The notes beneath the pieces are model-generated. The model had not been told where the DNA came from. It searched no databases and saw nothing but the letters and a program-made list of their open reading frames with translations. Below are positions 1 to 4,644 of a stretch of 6,700 bases of DNA, one piece after another. Every line of letters starts with the position of its first letter. Within the stretch, counting starts at the first letter, position 1. The DNA is taken from NCBI GenBank assembly GCA_005878325.1, contig VBMR01000132.1:1-6700 (forward strand), read 5' to 3'. This DNA is from Methanobacteriota archaeon (lineage in GTDB: Archaea > Thermoplasmatota > Thermoplasmata > RBG-16-68-12). A program made the translations under genes and the position numbers.

Positions 1-350
1 GAAATGACCAAGACGCGGTCTCCCCGATCGCACGAGGCCTGCAGCAACATGAATCCCGCGAGGTGGCCTGATAGAGGTTTGAGGGACGCGTACGGGGCGT
101 GGAAAACGTCGCCCGCAAGCCCTTCGGAAAGCGTCTCCATCGCGTCCATGTGCCGCGTGCCGCGGTATGCGTTCTTCAGGCCCGCGAGTGTGGGGGCGAA
201 TTCTTCGGGAAGCGTATACCGGTGGACGAAGTCGGTAGCGAGGAGGGCCCTCGCCTGATCGCTCATTACGTTCTCGGAGGCCTGAAGGTTGATCGCCTCG
301 CGGGAGCGCCAAGCCTCGTGCATGGAAACGAGGTCACTGAGGTCCGCCAC
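1..350 (-). CDS. glyA: Serine hydroxymethyltransferase, N-terminal part (cut by window edge)
   Basis: Serine hydroxymethyltransferase is a cytosolic PLP enzyme that interconverts serine and glycine using a tetrahydrofolate or tetrahydromethanopterin one-carbon carrier. Only about 116 codons are visible; the rest lies left of the window. Seen: NLQASENVMS at residues 21-30 (family NLIASEN-type motif), RYTLPEEF near 44-51, YRGTRHMDAME at 62-72 and YASLKPLSGH at 87-96, which matches the family's QPLSG region. The YRGT.. form resembles archaeal, Thermoplasma-like enzymes rather than the bacterial YYGG form. I chose the GTG at 350-348 because the frame is closed by a stop at 374-372 and a TATA box sits 22 bases upstream, which suggests a nearly leaderless mRNA. 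An in-frame ATG at 323-321 is the alternative but would remove conserved-looking N-terminal residues. The PLP lysine region is outside the window. Confidence 0.88.
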   Translation of the reverse strand, partial: MADLSDLVSMHEAWRSREAINLQASENVMSDQARALLATDFVHRYTLPEEFAPTLAGLKNAYRGTRHMDAMETLSEGLAGDVFHAPYASLKPLSGHLAGFMLLQASCDRGDRVLVI

Positions 351-371
351 GCGCGGAGATAGGCCGGGCGG

Positions 372-379
372 CTATAAAC
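372..379 (-). promoter_or_regulatory. TATA box for glyA
   Basis: The minus strand reads GTTTATAG here, ending 21 bases before the proposed GTG start at 350. That places transcription initiation close to the start codon, so the message is probably leaderless or nearly so. The box lies in the 52-base gap after the stop of the upstream 54-residue gene, so glyA can be transcribed independently of it. Confidence 0.6.
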
Positions 380-402
380 ACCGACGGACTGGCATTCGAC
401 GA

Positions 403-567
403 TCAGTTGTAGAGGTTGAACTCGTCCTTCTCCGGGACCGTGTCCCAGTCCTCGTCCCCTTCCTCGAAAACGGCGTTGAACAAGGCGCTGACGACCTCGC
501 GGAGCTGCTGGATTTCCGTGCGAAGTCGTGCGAGTTCCCGCATCACGTCATCGTTGGACGGAGGCAT
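403..567 (-). CDS. Small 54-residue acidic-tailed helical protein, unknown function
   Basis: I do not recognise this protein. It starts with ATG at 567-565 and stops with TGA at 405-403, giving 54 residues. Residues 5-34 look like an amphipathic helix or short coiled coil, with hydrophobic positions spaced in VMRELARLRTEIQQLREVV and continuing to ALFNAVF. An acidic segment follows (EEGDEDWD, 35-42), and the protein ends with EKDEFNLYN. Codons are mostly G or C at the third position, as in the neighbouring genes, which supports real coding. A Shine-Dalgarno-like AGAGGT lies 5 bases before the ATG. The gene sits 102 bases after csl4 and 52 bases before glyA on the same strand. Its size and shape would suit an oligomeric accessory or adaptor protein, but that is inference. 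Confidence 0.7.
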   Translation of the reverse strand: MPPSNDDVMRELARLRTEIQQLREVVSALFNAVFEEGDEDWDTVPEKDEFNLYN

Positions 568-572
568 CCGCA

Positions 573-578
573 ACCTCT
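573..578 (-). promoter_or_regulatory. Shine-Dalgarno site of the 54-residue gene
   Basis: The minus strand reads AGAGGT with 5 bases between it and the ATG at 567. It matches the core of the archaeal anti-SD complement (GGAGGTGA) and supports this ATG as the true start of the short gene. Confidence 0.5.
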
Positions 579-599
579 GGATCGTGCTATCACAGGGAT

Positions 600-611
600 G
601 GTTCTTATCCC
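600..611 (-). promoter_or_regulatory. Possible weak TATA box for the 54-residue gene
   Basis: The minus strand reads GGGATAAGAACC about 35-40 bases before the ATG at 567, downstream of the csl4 stop. It is a poor match to the archaeal TTTATATA consensus but is the most A/T-rich segment at the right distance. Expression by read-through from csl4 is the alternative. Confidence 0.3.
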
Positions 612-669
612 TTTGCCTTCGATTCTTGGTGCTAATTCTCGGAACGCTTCCGCCCGGAATTTTTCCCGG

Positions 670-1452
670 TCAACGGCGCCGTCCGCGGTCCCGATCCCGA
701 TCTCGTCCGCCTGGACCCCGCGAACCCCGTCCATCGCGTCCGCGACCGCCGCGATCCCGGAACCGATCGCGACCGCCGCCGCGGCCGCCTCCTCGATCCC
801 GTCCACCTCGCTCGCCTTCTCCGCGATCGCTCCGATGTTTCTCGGTGACCTTCCCGCCGCCGAGTTCGGTCGCAGGAACGAAGAGCCGGAGTTCCGCGTA
901 GTCGGCTGCGACCTTCCTCTGCTCCGTCCTCTCGTCCCGCGGGCAGAACAGGTCACGGCCGCGGAGTTCCAACGGTCCTCGACAGATCGAGCAGAGGGCC
1001 TTCACGACCCCAAGGTTCGCCTCCGCCGTCGTCAACTGGAGGGACGGTTTGACCTGGACCACCTTCGCCCGGATGATGTCCCCGAGTCGGAACTTGTCGT
1101 GGATGTCCTCCGTGTAGTCCTCGGACACGTTCGAGATGTGGATCGTCCCTTCGGACTGACCGCTGATCTGTCTCGTCCGGCCGTGGATCGCGAGGATCGT
1201 CGCCGTCGCCATCATGCCACGGATGTCTTCGACCACGCCGTAGACGATGTCTCCCATCTTCAGCTCGGCCGGTGGATTGAAAGGCCGGACTCGAGCGACC
1301 CGATTCTCCGGGTCGAGTACGAGGAGGCCCGGTGTTGCGGCGTACACGAGTCCATTCCGCTCGTAAGTGCCTTCTCCCGGTTCAAACTCCTCCGCGACCG
1401 CGATCTCGTCGCCCGGCAGCACCATGTTCGTTTCCAGATTCGTAACGCCCAT
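670..1452 (-). CDS. csl4: Exosome complex subunit Csl4 with atypical RG/RD-rich tail
   Basis: Archaeal Csl4 is a cap subunit of the RNA exosome. It sits on the Rrp41/Rrp42 ring, binds substrate RNA and helps recruit partners such as DnaG. Seen, in order: an N-terminal Csl4 domain (about residues 9-57, with VLPGDEIAVAEEF and EGTYERNGLVYA); an S1 RNA-binding domain (about 65-145, with MGDIVYGVVEDIR and EGTIHISNVSEDY); and a zinc-ribbon-like segment (154-185, CSICRGP then LFCPRDE) followed by RKVAADY. The ribbon keeps Cys154, Cys157 and Cys170, but Asp173 stands where the fourth cysteine is expected. Residues 201-260 form a low-complexity tail of Arg, Gly, Asp and Glu that makes the protein longer than the roughly 180-200 residues usual for archaeal Csl4. 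The ATG at 1452 is about 25-30 bases from a TATA box, so leader length is near zero. The ATG encoding Met10 is the alternative start. Confidence 0.93.
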   Translation of the reverse strand: MGVTNLETNMVLPGDEIAVAEEFEPGEGTYERNGLVYAATPGLLVLDPENRVARVRPFNPPAELKMGDIVYGVVEDIRGMMATATILAIHGRTRQISGQSEGTIHISNVSEDYTEDIHDKFRLGDIIRAKVVQVKPSLQLTTAEANLGVVKALCSICRGPLELRGRDLFCPRDERTEQRKVAADYAELRLFVPATELGGGKVTEKHRSDRGEGERGGRDRGGGRGGGRDRFRDRGGRGRDGRGSRGPGGRDRDRDRGRRR

Positions 1453-1477
1453 TCGATTCGCACGAAGAGGGAGGTGT

Positions 1478-1487
1478 GTATTTATCC
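1478..1487 (-). promoter_or_regulatory. TATA box for csl4, overlapping the upstream stop codon
   Basis: The minus strand reads GGATAAATAC. Its centre is about 30 bases before the csl4 ATG, the spacing expected for a nearly leaderless archaeal transcript. The TAA inside the box (1484-1482) is also the stop codon of the methyltransferase gene. Confidence 0.6.
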
Positions 1488-2114
1488 CTTCGCTGCCTCG
1501 ACTCGGTACAGGAGGACCGGCACCTCCCGGGCGGTCTCTCGATGGAACGAGAAAAGATGCGGAATCGGAAAGGCGTATTCGTGTCGCTGGTCGATCCGAC
1601 CGCCTGCGTCCTCAATTCGCTGGCGTACAAACCCCTCCGCATTTGCATTCAGGAACGTGTACACGACACGACCCACCGCCATCGCCGTATCCAGAAACGG
1701 ACGGTCCGCATGTCGGGTCTGGGCGCCGAAGGGCGGGTTCATGACGACCGTGTCGACTTGATCGCGAAACGAGGTCACGTGGCCGTGCCGCCATTCCACA
1801 TCGACGCGCGCGCGTTCGCCATTCCGACGGGCGACCGCAACCGCCTGCGGGTCTGACTCGACCCCGACGGCCCGGGACGCCCCCAGGAGTTTCGCACCGA
1901 TCGCCAAGATCCCGTTCCCGCTCCCTAGGTCCGCAACGGACCGTCCGGCGATGTCCGTCTTCGCATGAGCCATCCAAAGCATCTCCGCCGCAATCGGCGC
2001 GGGGGTTGGAATTTGCTCCGACGACGCGATGGGTCGCACAATTGGATCCAGGGCCTGCAGCGCCCGTTCGAGCTGCACTTTCTTCGTATCGTCACCCCGA
2101 CGAAAGCAGCTCAC
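1482..2114 (-). CDS. METTL5-like RNA N6-adenine methyltransferase
   Basis: This is a class I SAM-dependent methyltransferase of the archaeal/eukaryotic METTL5 family. Human METTL5 makes m6A on 18S rRNA, so small-subunit rRNA is the likely substrate here; that is inference from the family. Seen, numbering from the GTG at 2114: the family-typical EQIPTP at 33-38, the SAM motif DLGSGNG at 62-68, GVESDP at 84-89, the catalytic NPPFG at 126-130 followed by RHADRPFL, and the aromatic FSFH near 188-191. From this start the protein has 210 residues, close to METTL5 length. The GTG overlaps the TGA of another minus-strand frame (GTGA). The in-frame ATG at 2192 would add 26 Arg/Gly-rich residues with poor third-base GC, so I prefer 2114, but the start is uncertain. 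Gene order methyltransferase-csl4 fits a cluster devoted to RNA processing. Confidence 0.9.
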   Translation of the reverse strand: MSCFRRGDDTKKVQLERALQALDPIVRPIASSEQIPTPAPIAAEMLWMAHAKTDIAGRSVADLGSGNGILAIGAKLLGASRAVGVESDPQAVAVARRNGERARVDVEWRHGHVTSFRDQVDTVVMNPPFGAQTRHADRPFLDTAMAVGRVVYTFLNANAEGFVRQRIEDAGGRIDQRHEYAFPIPHLFSFHRETAREVPVLLYRVEAAKG

Positions 2115-2237
2115 TCCTCGTCCCAATCGGAGGCCTGCTTGGCCGCCTTGCTCTCCGCGGCGGAATGACTGCGTTGGAGTCCGTCGCACCATGGCCTCGG
2201 ATCCTTACGAACCCCTCCCCCTCGAGGCGATCCTGCT

Positions 2238-2245
2238 GATATAAG
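2238..2245 (-). promoter_or_regulatory. TATA box for the methyltransferase transcript
   Basis: The minus strand reads CTTATATC, a close match to the archaeal consensus. Initiation is expected around 2215, about 24 bases before the ATG at 2192 and about 100 bases before the GTG at 2114. It therefore does not settle which start is used. On the plus strand the same bases read GATATAAG and could in principle work in the other direction. Confidence 0.55.
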
Positions 2246-2389
2246 CCCCTTCGTGCCGAGGGTCCCCGGATTCCCGTGCCGAACTGGCTCATCGAATGGT
2301 CGAAGTCGCGAGACCTCTTCCTCACCCTCGCGCGTAATCCATGGGTATTCCGGCCAAACTGATTTTCGATTCGATCCGGAAACGAAGAT

Positions 2390-2396
2390 GTTATAG
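2390..2396 (+). promoter_or_regulatory. TATA box for the cox unit
   Basis: The plus strand reads GTTATAG. Its centre lies about 37 bases before the ATG at 2430, predicting a leader of roughly 10 bases without a clear Shine-Dalgarno site. It is the only A/T-rich element at a suitable distance. Confidence 0.5.
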
Positions 2397-2429
2397 CGGG
2401 CGCGATTATCCACCGACGGGACCGACTCC

Positions 2430-3269
2430 ATGGCCCACCCGGATTCCGTGGATGAGGGAGGCGAGGAGCACCATGGCAGTCCCTGGCCGGTCGTCATCGC
2501 GGTCGGCATGGGCATCGGCTACGTCGGAATCGTGTCCGCGAGCATCCCGATCCTCGTCGTGGGCGCCGCCGTCTTCGCCGCCGGAGCGGGGGGTTGGGTC
2601 CACGTCGACATGGAGCGCCCCTCCCGCGCGTTCTATGGGCTCGCGGCGGCGATTGAGTCCCGCTTCCCACGGGTGAGCGCCCGGAAGCTCGCCTTGTGGT
2701 TGTTCCTCGTGACGGAGATCATGTTCTTCTCCGCAATCATCGGGGCATCTTGGACCCTGCGGCTGCGGACGACGACTCCGGGCGCCGCGTTCCAAGCGCC
2801 ATGGGCGAGGCCGGGCGAGATCCTCAACGTCCTGCTGACGGGGGCCAACACCTTTATCCTGATCTGCAGCAGCGTCACAATGGTGGAGGCCCTCGCGGCG
2901 ATCGAGCGGGGGGACCAGCGCAAGGTCCGCTATTTCCTTCTCGCGACACTCCTCCTGGGAATCACCTTTCTGTCCATCCAGGCCTTCGAGTATCAGAAGC
3001 TGTACTTCGGCGACGGGCTCACCTTCACTCAAGTTCCCGCGCACGCCTCCGAGGTGAACAAGCTTTACGGCCCGACGTTTTACGCCCAGACCGGCGTCCA
3101 CGGCTCGCACGTGACCGCGGGCGTGCTTGCCCTGGCTTACGTCACGCGGAAGGCGTTCAAAGGTGGATTCACGAAGGACAACCACGAGGCCGTCGAGTTG
3201 GTCGGCCTGTACTGGCACTTCGTCGATGTGGTGTGGATCTTCCTCTTCACGATCGTGTATCTGATCTAG
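2430..3269 (+). CDS. coxC: Cytochrome c oxidase subunit III
   Basis: Subunit III of a haem-copper oxygen reductase is a multi-helix membrane protein. It stabilises the catalytic subunit I and is thought to affect proton and oxygen access. The 279 residues contain about seven hydrophobic segments: roughly 20-37, 39-56, 87-110, 131-157, 167-185, 222-240 and 255-279. Family marks are HGSPWP at 15-20 before the first helix, the conserved glutamate in VTEIMFF (Glu95), SIQAFEYQKLY at 182-192, TGVHGSHV at 221-228, and YWHFVDVVWIFLF at 261-273 in the last helix. Length is normal for bacterial and archaeal forms. The start gives the typical His-rich N-terminus. The subunit IV gene follows 9 bases after the stop. 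Subunits I and II are not in this window: upstream lies a divergent gene and downstream a convergent tRNA. Confidence 0.95.
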   Translation: MAHPDSVDEGGEEHHGSPWPVVIAVGMGIGYVGIVSASIPILVVGAAVFAAGAGGWVHVDMERPSRAFYGLAAAIESRFPRVSARKLALWLFLVTEIMFFSAIIGASWTLRLRTTTPGAAFQAPWARPGEILNVLLTGANTFILICSSVTMVEALAAIERGDQRKVRYFLLATLLLGITFLSIQAFEYQKLYFGDGLTFTQVPAHASEVNKLYGPTFYAQTGVHGSHVTAGVLALAYVTRKAFKGGFTKDNHEAVELVGLYWHFVDVVWIFLFTIVYLI

Positions 3270-3273
3270 GTGA
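3268..3273 (+). promoter_or_regulatory. Shine-Dalgarno site that decides the subunit IV start
   Basis: AGGTGA lies 5 bases before the ATG at 3279 and overlaps the TAG stop of the subunit III gene. An in-frame GTG at 3270 lies inside this site, so the ATG at 3279 is the more likely start. The arrangement suggests coupled translation. Confidence 0.6.
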
Positions 3274-3278
3274 GATCA

Positions 3279-3599
3279 ATGGCCGAAACCGCAGTCGCAG
3301 TCCACGCCCCGGGGGCGGGCGAGATAGCGAGGAAACGGCCCTACATCCCCGTGTTCGTGATCCTCGCCGTCGTCACGGGGATCGAGCTTGCCATCACCCA
3401 GCCGGGTCTTCCCGAGATCGAACACAGCCTGCGGATCATCGTCCTCGTCATCCTGTCGACGATCAAGGCGAGCCTCGTCATCGCCTACTACATGCACCTT
3501 CGGTACGAGCCCCGTTGGCTCGCGCTGATCCCGCTCGCGGGCTTGGCCCTCGTCGCCGTCCTCGTCACGGCGCTCACCGCCACGGTCGCCCACCCCTAG
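3279..3599 (+). CDS. Cytochrome c oxidase subunit IV (prokaryotic type)
   Basis: This is a small accessory subunit of aa3-type oxidases, of the prokaryotic COX4 (CtaF/CyoD-like) family, located in the cytoplasmic membrane. From the ATG at 3279 it has 106 residues, a typical length. Three hydrophobic segments are visible at about 22-40, 51-71 and 80-103. The family signature is IKASLVIAYYMHLRYEP at 62-78, with the usual lysine and the YMH..R group at the end of the second helix. The N-terminus is alanine- and valine-rich with one histidine. It is almost certainly co-transcribed with subunit III. Its function is to assist assembly and stability of the complex, known from the family rather than shown here. 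Confidence 0.88.
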   Translation: MAETAVAVHAPGAGEIARKRPYIPVFVILAVVTGIELAITQPGLPEIEHSLRIIVLVILSTIKASLVIAYYMHLRYEPRWLALIPLAGLALVAVLVTALTATVAHP

Positions 3600-3607
3600 G
3601 AGTCGGA

Positions 3608-3621
3608 GGCCGGAATCGGCC
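3608..3621. terminator. GC-rich hairpin between convergent genes
   Basis: A perfect 5-base-pair stem, GGCCG and CGGCC around a GAAT loop, lies 8 bases after the subunit IV stop, in the gap before the convergent tRNA. There is no T run after it on the plus strand, so it is only a possible terminator or 3' stabilising structure. Confidence 0.3.
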
Positions 3622-3627
3622 CCCACG

Positions 3628-3634
3628 CAAAAGA
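3628..3634 (-). terminator. Short T-run downstream of tRNA-Val
   Basis: The minus strand reads TCTTTTG beginning 5 bases after the tRNA discriminator base. Archaeal RNA polymerase commonly terminates at short U-tracts without a required hairpin, so this is a reasonable tRNA terminator. The run is only four T, which limits confidence. Confidence 0.4.
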
Positions 3635-3638
3635 CGAA

Positions 3639-3711
3639 TGGGCTCGACCGGATTCGAACCGGTGACCTTCGCTGTGTGAGAGCGATGTCATAACCGCTAG
3701 ACCACGAGCCC
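3639..3711 (-). tRNA. tRNA-Val (anticodon CAC)
   Basis: The 73-base gene folds as a complete cloverleaf. The acceptor stem GGGCTCG pairs fully with CGAGCCC, with discriminator A at 3639. The D stem is GTC/GAC, with the GG pair in its loop. The anticodon stem TCGCT/AGCGA encloses the loop CTCACAC, giving anticodon CAC for valine GUG codons. The T stem ACCGG/CCGGT encloses TTCGAAT. No intron and no encoded CCA are present, so the CCA end must be added by nucleotidyltransferase, as is common in Archaea. It converges on the cox unit and has its own promoter. Confidence 0.97.
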
Positions 3712-3733
3712 GGCGACCGCGCAACGCACCCGC

Positions 3734-3741
3734 GATATAAA
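3734..3741 (-). promoter_or_regulatory. TATA box for tRNA-Val
   Basis: The minus strand reads TTTATATC, a near-consensus archaeal TATA box. Its centre is about 26 bases before the mature 5' end of the tRNA at 3711, so transcription should begin at or very close to the tRNA itself. Confidence 0.75.
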
Positions 3742-3780
3742 TCCCCGTGGAATGGGGCCTTCGATTCCCCCGGCTGGGAG

Positions 3781-3789
3781 CTTTTATTA
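3781..3789 (+). promoter_or_regulatory. TATA-like element for the 101-residue gene
   Basis: The plus strand reads CTTTTATTA. Its centre is about 38 bases before the ATG at 3823, predicting a leader of roughly 10-15 bases that includes the GAGGTG ribosome site. Confidence 0.5.
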
Positions 3790-3812
3790 GCGGTGACCGG
3801 GATAGCCGCGCC

Positions 3813-3818
3813 GAGGTG
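3813..3818 (+). promoter_or_regulatory. Shine-Dalgarno site that decides the start at 3823
   Basis: GAGGTG lies 4 bases before the ATG at 3823. It favours this start over an in-frame GTG at 3793, which lies too close to the TATA-like element to be in the transcript. Confidence 0.55.
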
Positions 3819-3822
3819 CGGG

Positions 3823-4128
3823 ATGGCGAAAGACGAGAAGCCCGACATGACGGCCCTCGTGAAGAAGCAGCTCAATGGCCGAGGCTACCTGATCTCCCTC
3901 TCGACGACCCGCGATGGCGAGAACCTGATCGGCAAGCTTCGCGTGAGCGAAGCGGCGACGCATCGCACCGTGGCGAATCTCGTCAGTGTCTGGAAGGTCG
4001 ACGATCTCCATCTCGTGTTCGGACTCGACGCGGAAGAGGGCGTCGCGCGGGACTTCGTCAGCCAAGCGATGAACCTCTTCGACCTGTTCAAGTACGTCAT
4101 CCCGGGCGCCCAGATTCGGGAGGAATGA
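3823..4128 (+). CDS. Unrecognised 101-residue protein
   Basis: I do not recognise a family. From the ATG at 3823 it has 101 residues, no signal peptide and no membrane segment, so it is probably cytosolic. The N-terminal 20 residues are charged. The segment GYLISLSTTRDGENLIGKLRV (about 23-43) has the alternating pattern of beta strands, as does NLVSVWKVDDLHLVFGLD (about 57-74). The last third, AEEGVARDFVSQAMNLFDLF, looks like an amphipathic helix. The whole suggests a small alpha/beta fold. Third-base GC and a good Shine-Dalgarno site support real coding. It stands alone between the tRNA promoter and the next TATA box, so it is probably monocistronic. It may be a lineage-restricted archaeal protein. 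Confidence 0.8.
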   Translation: MAKDEKPDMTALVKKQLNGRGYLISLSTTRDGENLIGKLRVSEAATHRTVANLVSVWKVDDLHLVFGLDAEEGVARDFVSQAMNLFDLFKYVIPGAQIREE

Positions 4129-4142
4129 CGGCCAGGACATCA

Positions 4143-4152
4143 CGATTATATA
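4143..4152 (+). promoter_or_regulatory. TATA box for the coiled-coil pair and mtnA operon
   Basis: The plus strand reads CGATTATATA. Initiation about 26 bases on falls near 4174, leaving a leader of only a few bases before the ATG at 4180. The first gene of the operon is therefore nearly leaderless. Confidence 0.65.
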
Positions 4153-4179
4153 GGTTGGACCTACTAGAGTGACGGCCCA

Positions 4180-4404
4180 ATGGACCCTTCTACGGTGCTC
4201 CTCGCGTTGGAGGAACAGAAGAAATGGCGGGAGCGTCGGAAGCGAATCCGAGACCGAATCCGGCAACTCGAACGGCGTCGGGCCGTCCTCCGAAAGGAGT
4301 TGGACGGCGTTCGCAATCGAATCTTGGAGTTCGGTCGACTCTCCCGGGATCAGCTCGGGAGCCAGACGGCCGCGCGGTTCCCGCCGACCGCGCCGGGGCG
4401 CTGA
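4180..4404 (+). CDS. Small basic coiled-coil protein, paralogue A
   Basis: I do not recognise a named family. The 74 residues are dominated by one long charged helix: residues 7-53 contain regular hydrophobic positions among many Arg, Lys and Glu, as in RIRDRIRQLERRR. By count it has 21 basic and 10 acidic residues, net about +11. The last 15 residues (GSQTAARFPPTAPGR) look disordered. It aligns with the next gene's product over 50 positions with 17 identities after one gap, sharing ALE..., WR.R, RI.D, L..EL..V, and a final L(S/T)R(D/E). The two genes therefore look like an old tandem duplication. A hetero-oligomeric coiled coil is a reasonable guess; nucleic-acid binding is possible given the charge. 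The ATG fits the TATA box position. Confidence 0.75.
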   Translation: MDPSTVLLALEEQKKWRERRKRIRDRIRQLERRRAVLRKELDGVRNRILEFGRLSRDQLGSQTAARFPPTAPGR

Positions 4405-4406
4405 CG

Positions 4407-4634
4407 ATGCGCGGACCCCAGGCTCTGGAACAGGAACGGGAACGGTGGCGCCAACGAGAGAGACGCATCCTCGACGCGTTGCAGGCGGTCGACGACGAGC
4501 GCCAGCGGTTGGACGAGGAACTCCTGAAGGTGGAGCAGCAGATCGCCTACTACGATTCCCTCACCCGGGAGATGAAGCGAGAACTCGGCCGGCCAGGCCT
4601 CTCGGGTCTCCTGTCCTCTCTCCACCGCCCGTAG
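4407..4634 (+). CDS. Small coiled-coil protein, paralogue B
   Basis: This 75-residue protein is also mostly one long helix, about residues 6-60, including QAVDDERQRLDEELLKVEQQI and AYYDSLTREMKREL. By count it has 15 basic and 15 acidic residues, so it is neutral overall, with an acidic centre that contrasts with the basic upstream paralogue. The tail (GRPGLSGLLSSLHRP) is Gly, Ser and Leu rich. The ATG is only 2 bases after the upstream TGA with no strong Shine-Dalgarno site, so translation probably depends on reinitiation after the first gene. The mtnA start follows after 10 bases. The open frame extends upstream of this ATG, but that part overlaps the first gene and has shadow-like composition. 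Function unknown. Confidence 0.75.
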   Translation: MRGPQALEQERERWRQRERRILDALQAVDDERQRLDEELLKVEQQIAYYDSLTREMKRELGRPGLSGLLSSLHRP

Positions 4635-4638
4635 GAGG
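4634..4638 (+). promoter_or_regulatory. Shine-Dalgarno site for mtnA
   Basis: GGAGG begins on the last base of the preceding TAG stop and lies 6 bases before the GTG at 4645. It supports GTG 4645 over a second in-frame GTG two codons later, and suggests coupling to the upstream gene. Confidence 0.6.
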
Positions 4639-4644
4639 GGCCTC

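Larger units (their letters stand above)
2193..2429. other. Divergent intergenic region between methyltransferase and cox genes
   Basis: No convincing gene is visible in this 237-base stretch, which extends to 2115 (315 bases) if the methyltransferase starts at 2114. It holds an outward-facing minus-strand TATA box at 2238-2245 and a plus-strand TATA box near 2390-2396. Two short plus-strand frames have plausible composition: an ATG at 2191 giving 17 residues that end LPLEAILLI, and a GTG at 2276 giving 28 residues that end WVFRPN. On the minus strand, a frame ending at 2111 finishes with AESKAAKQASDWDEE but has no start after the TATA box. None of these is strong enough to call as a gene. 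Confidence 0.5.

Noticed and set aside
690..800. Repeated CGACCGCCGCGATCCCGG-like segments that might suggest a repeat array
   Set aside because: They are the codons of the Arg/Gly/Asp-rich Csl4 tail. Units are irregular and there are no spacers, so this is not a CRISPR array or satellite.
289..1761. A 490-codon open frame on the plus strand
   Set aside because: It runs antisense to csl4, the 54-residue gene and part of the methyltransferase, and has no recognisable motifs. It is a product of GC-rich coding on the other strand.
2115..2192. N-terminal extension of the methyltransferase from ATG 2192
   Set aside because: The 26 extra residues are Arg/Gly rich with poor third-base GC and are unlike the METTL5 N-terminus. 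I kept GTG 2114 but note that the question is open.
2406..3218. A 270-codon minus-strand frame
   Set aside because: It lies antisense to the clear subunit III gene and has a charged, low-information composition typical of shadow frames.
3608..3624. Inverted repeat as an attachment site next to the tRNA
   Set aside because: No integrase gene and no second copy of the tRNA 3' end are visible in the window. A simple hairpin between convergent genes is enough.
2696..3679. A 327-codon plus-strand frame across both oxidase genes
   Set aside because: It is out of frame with two well-conserved membrane proteins, is Arg/Pro rich and ends inside the tRNA gene.
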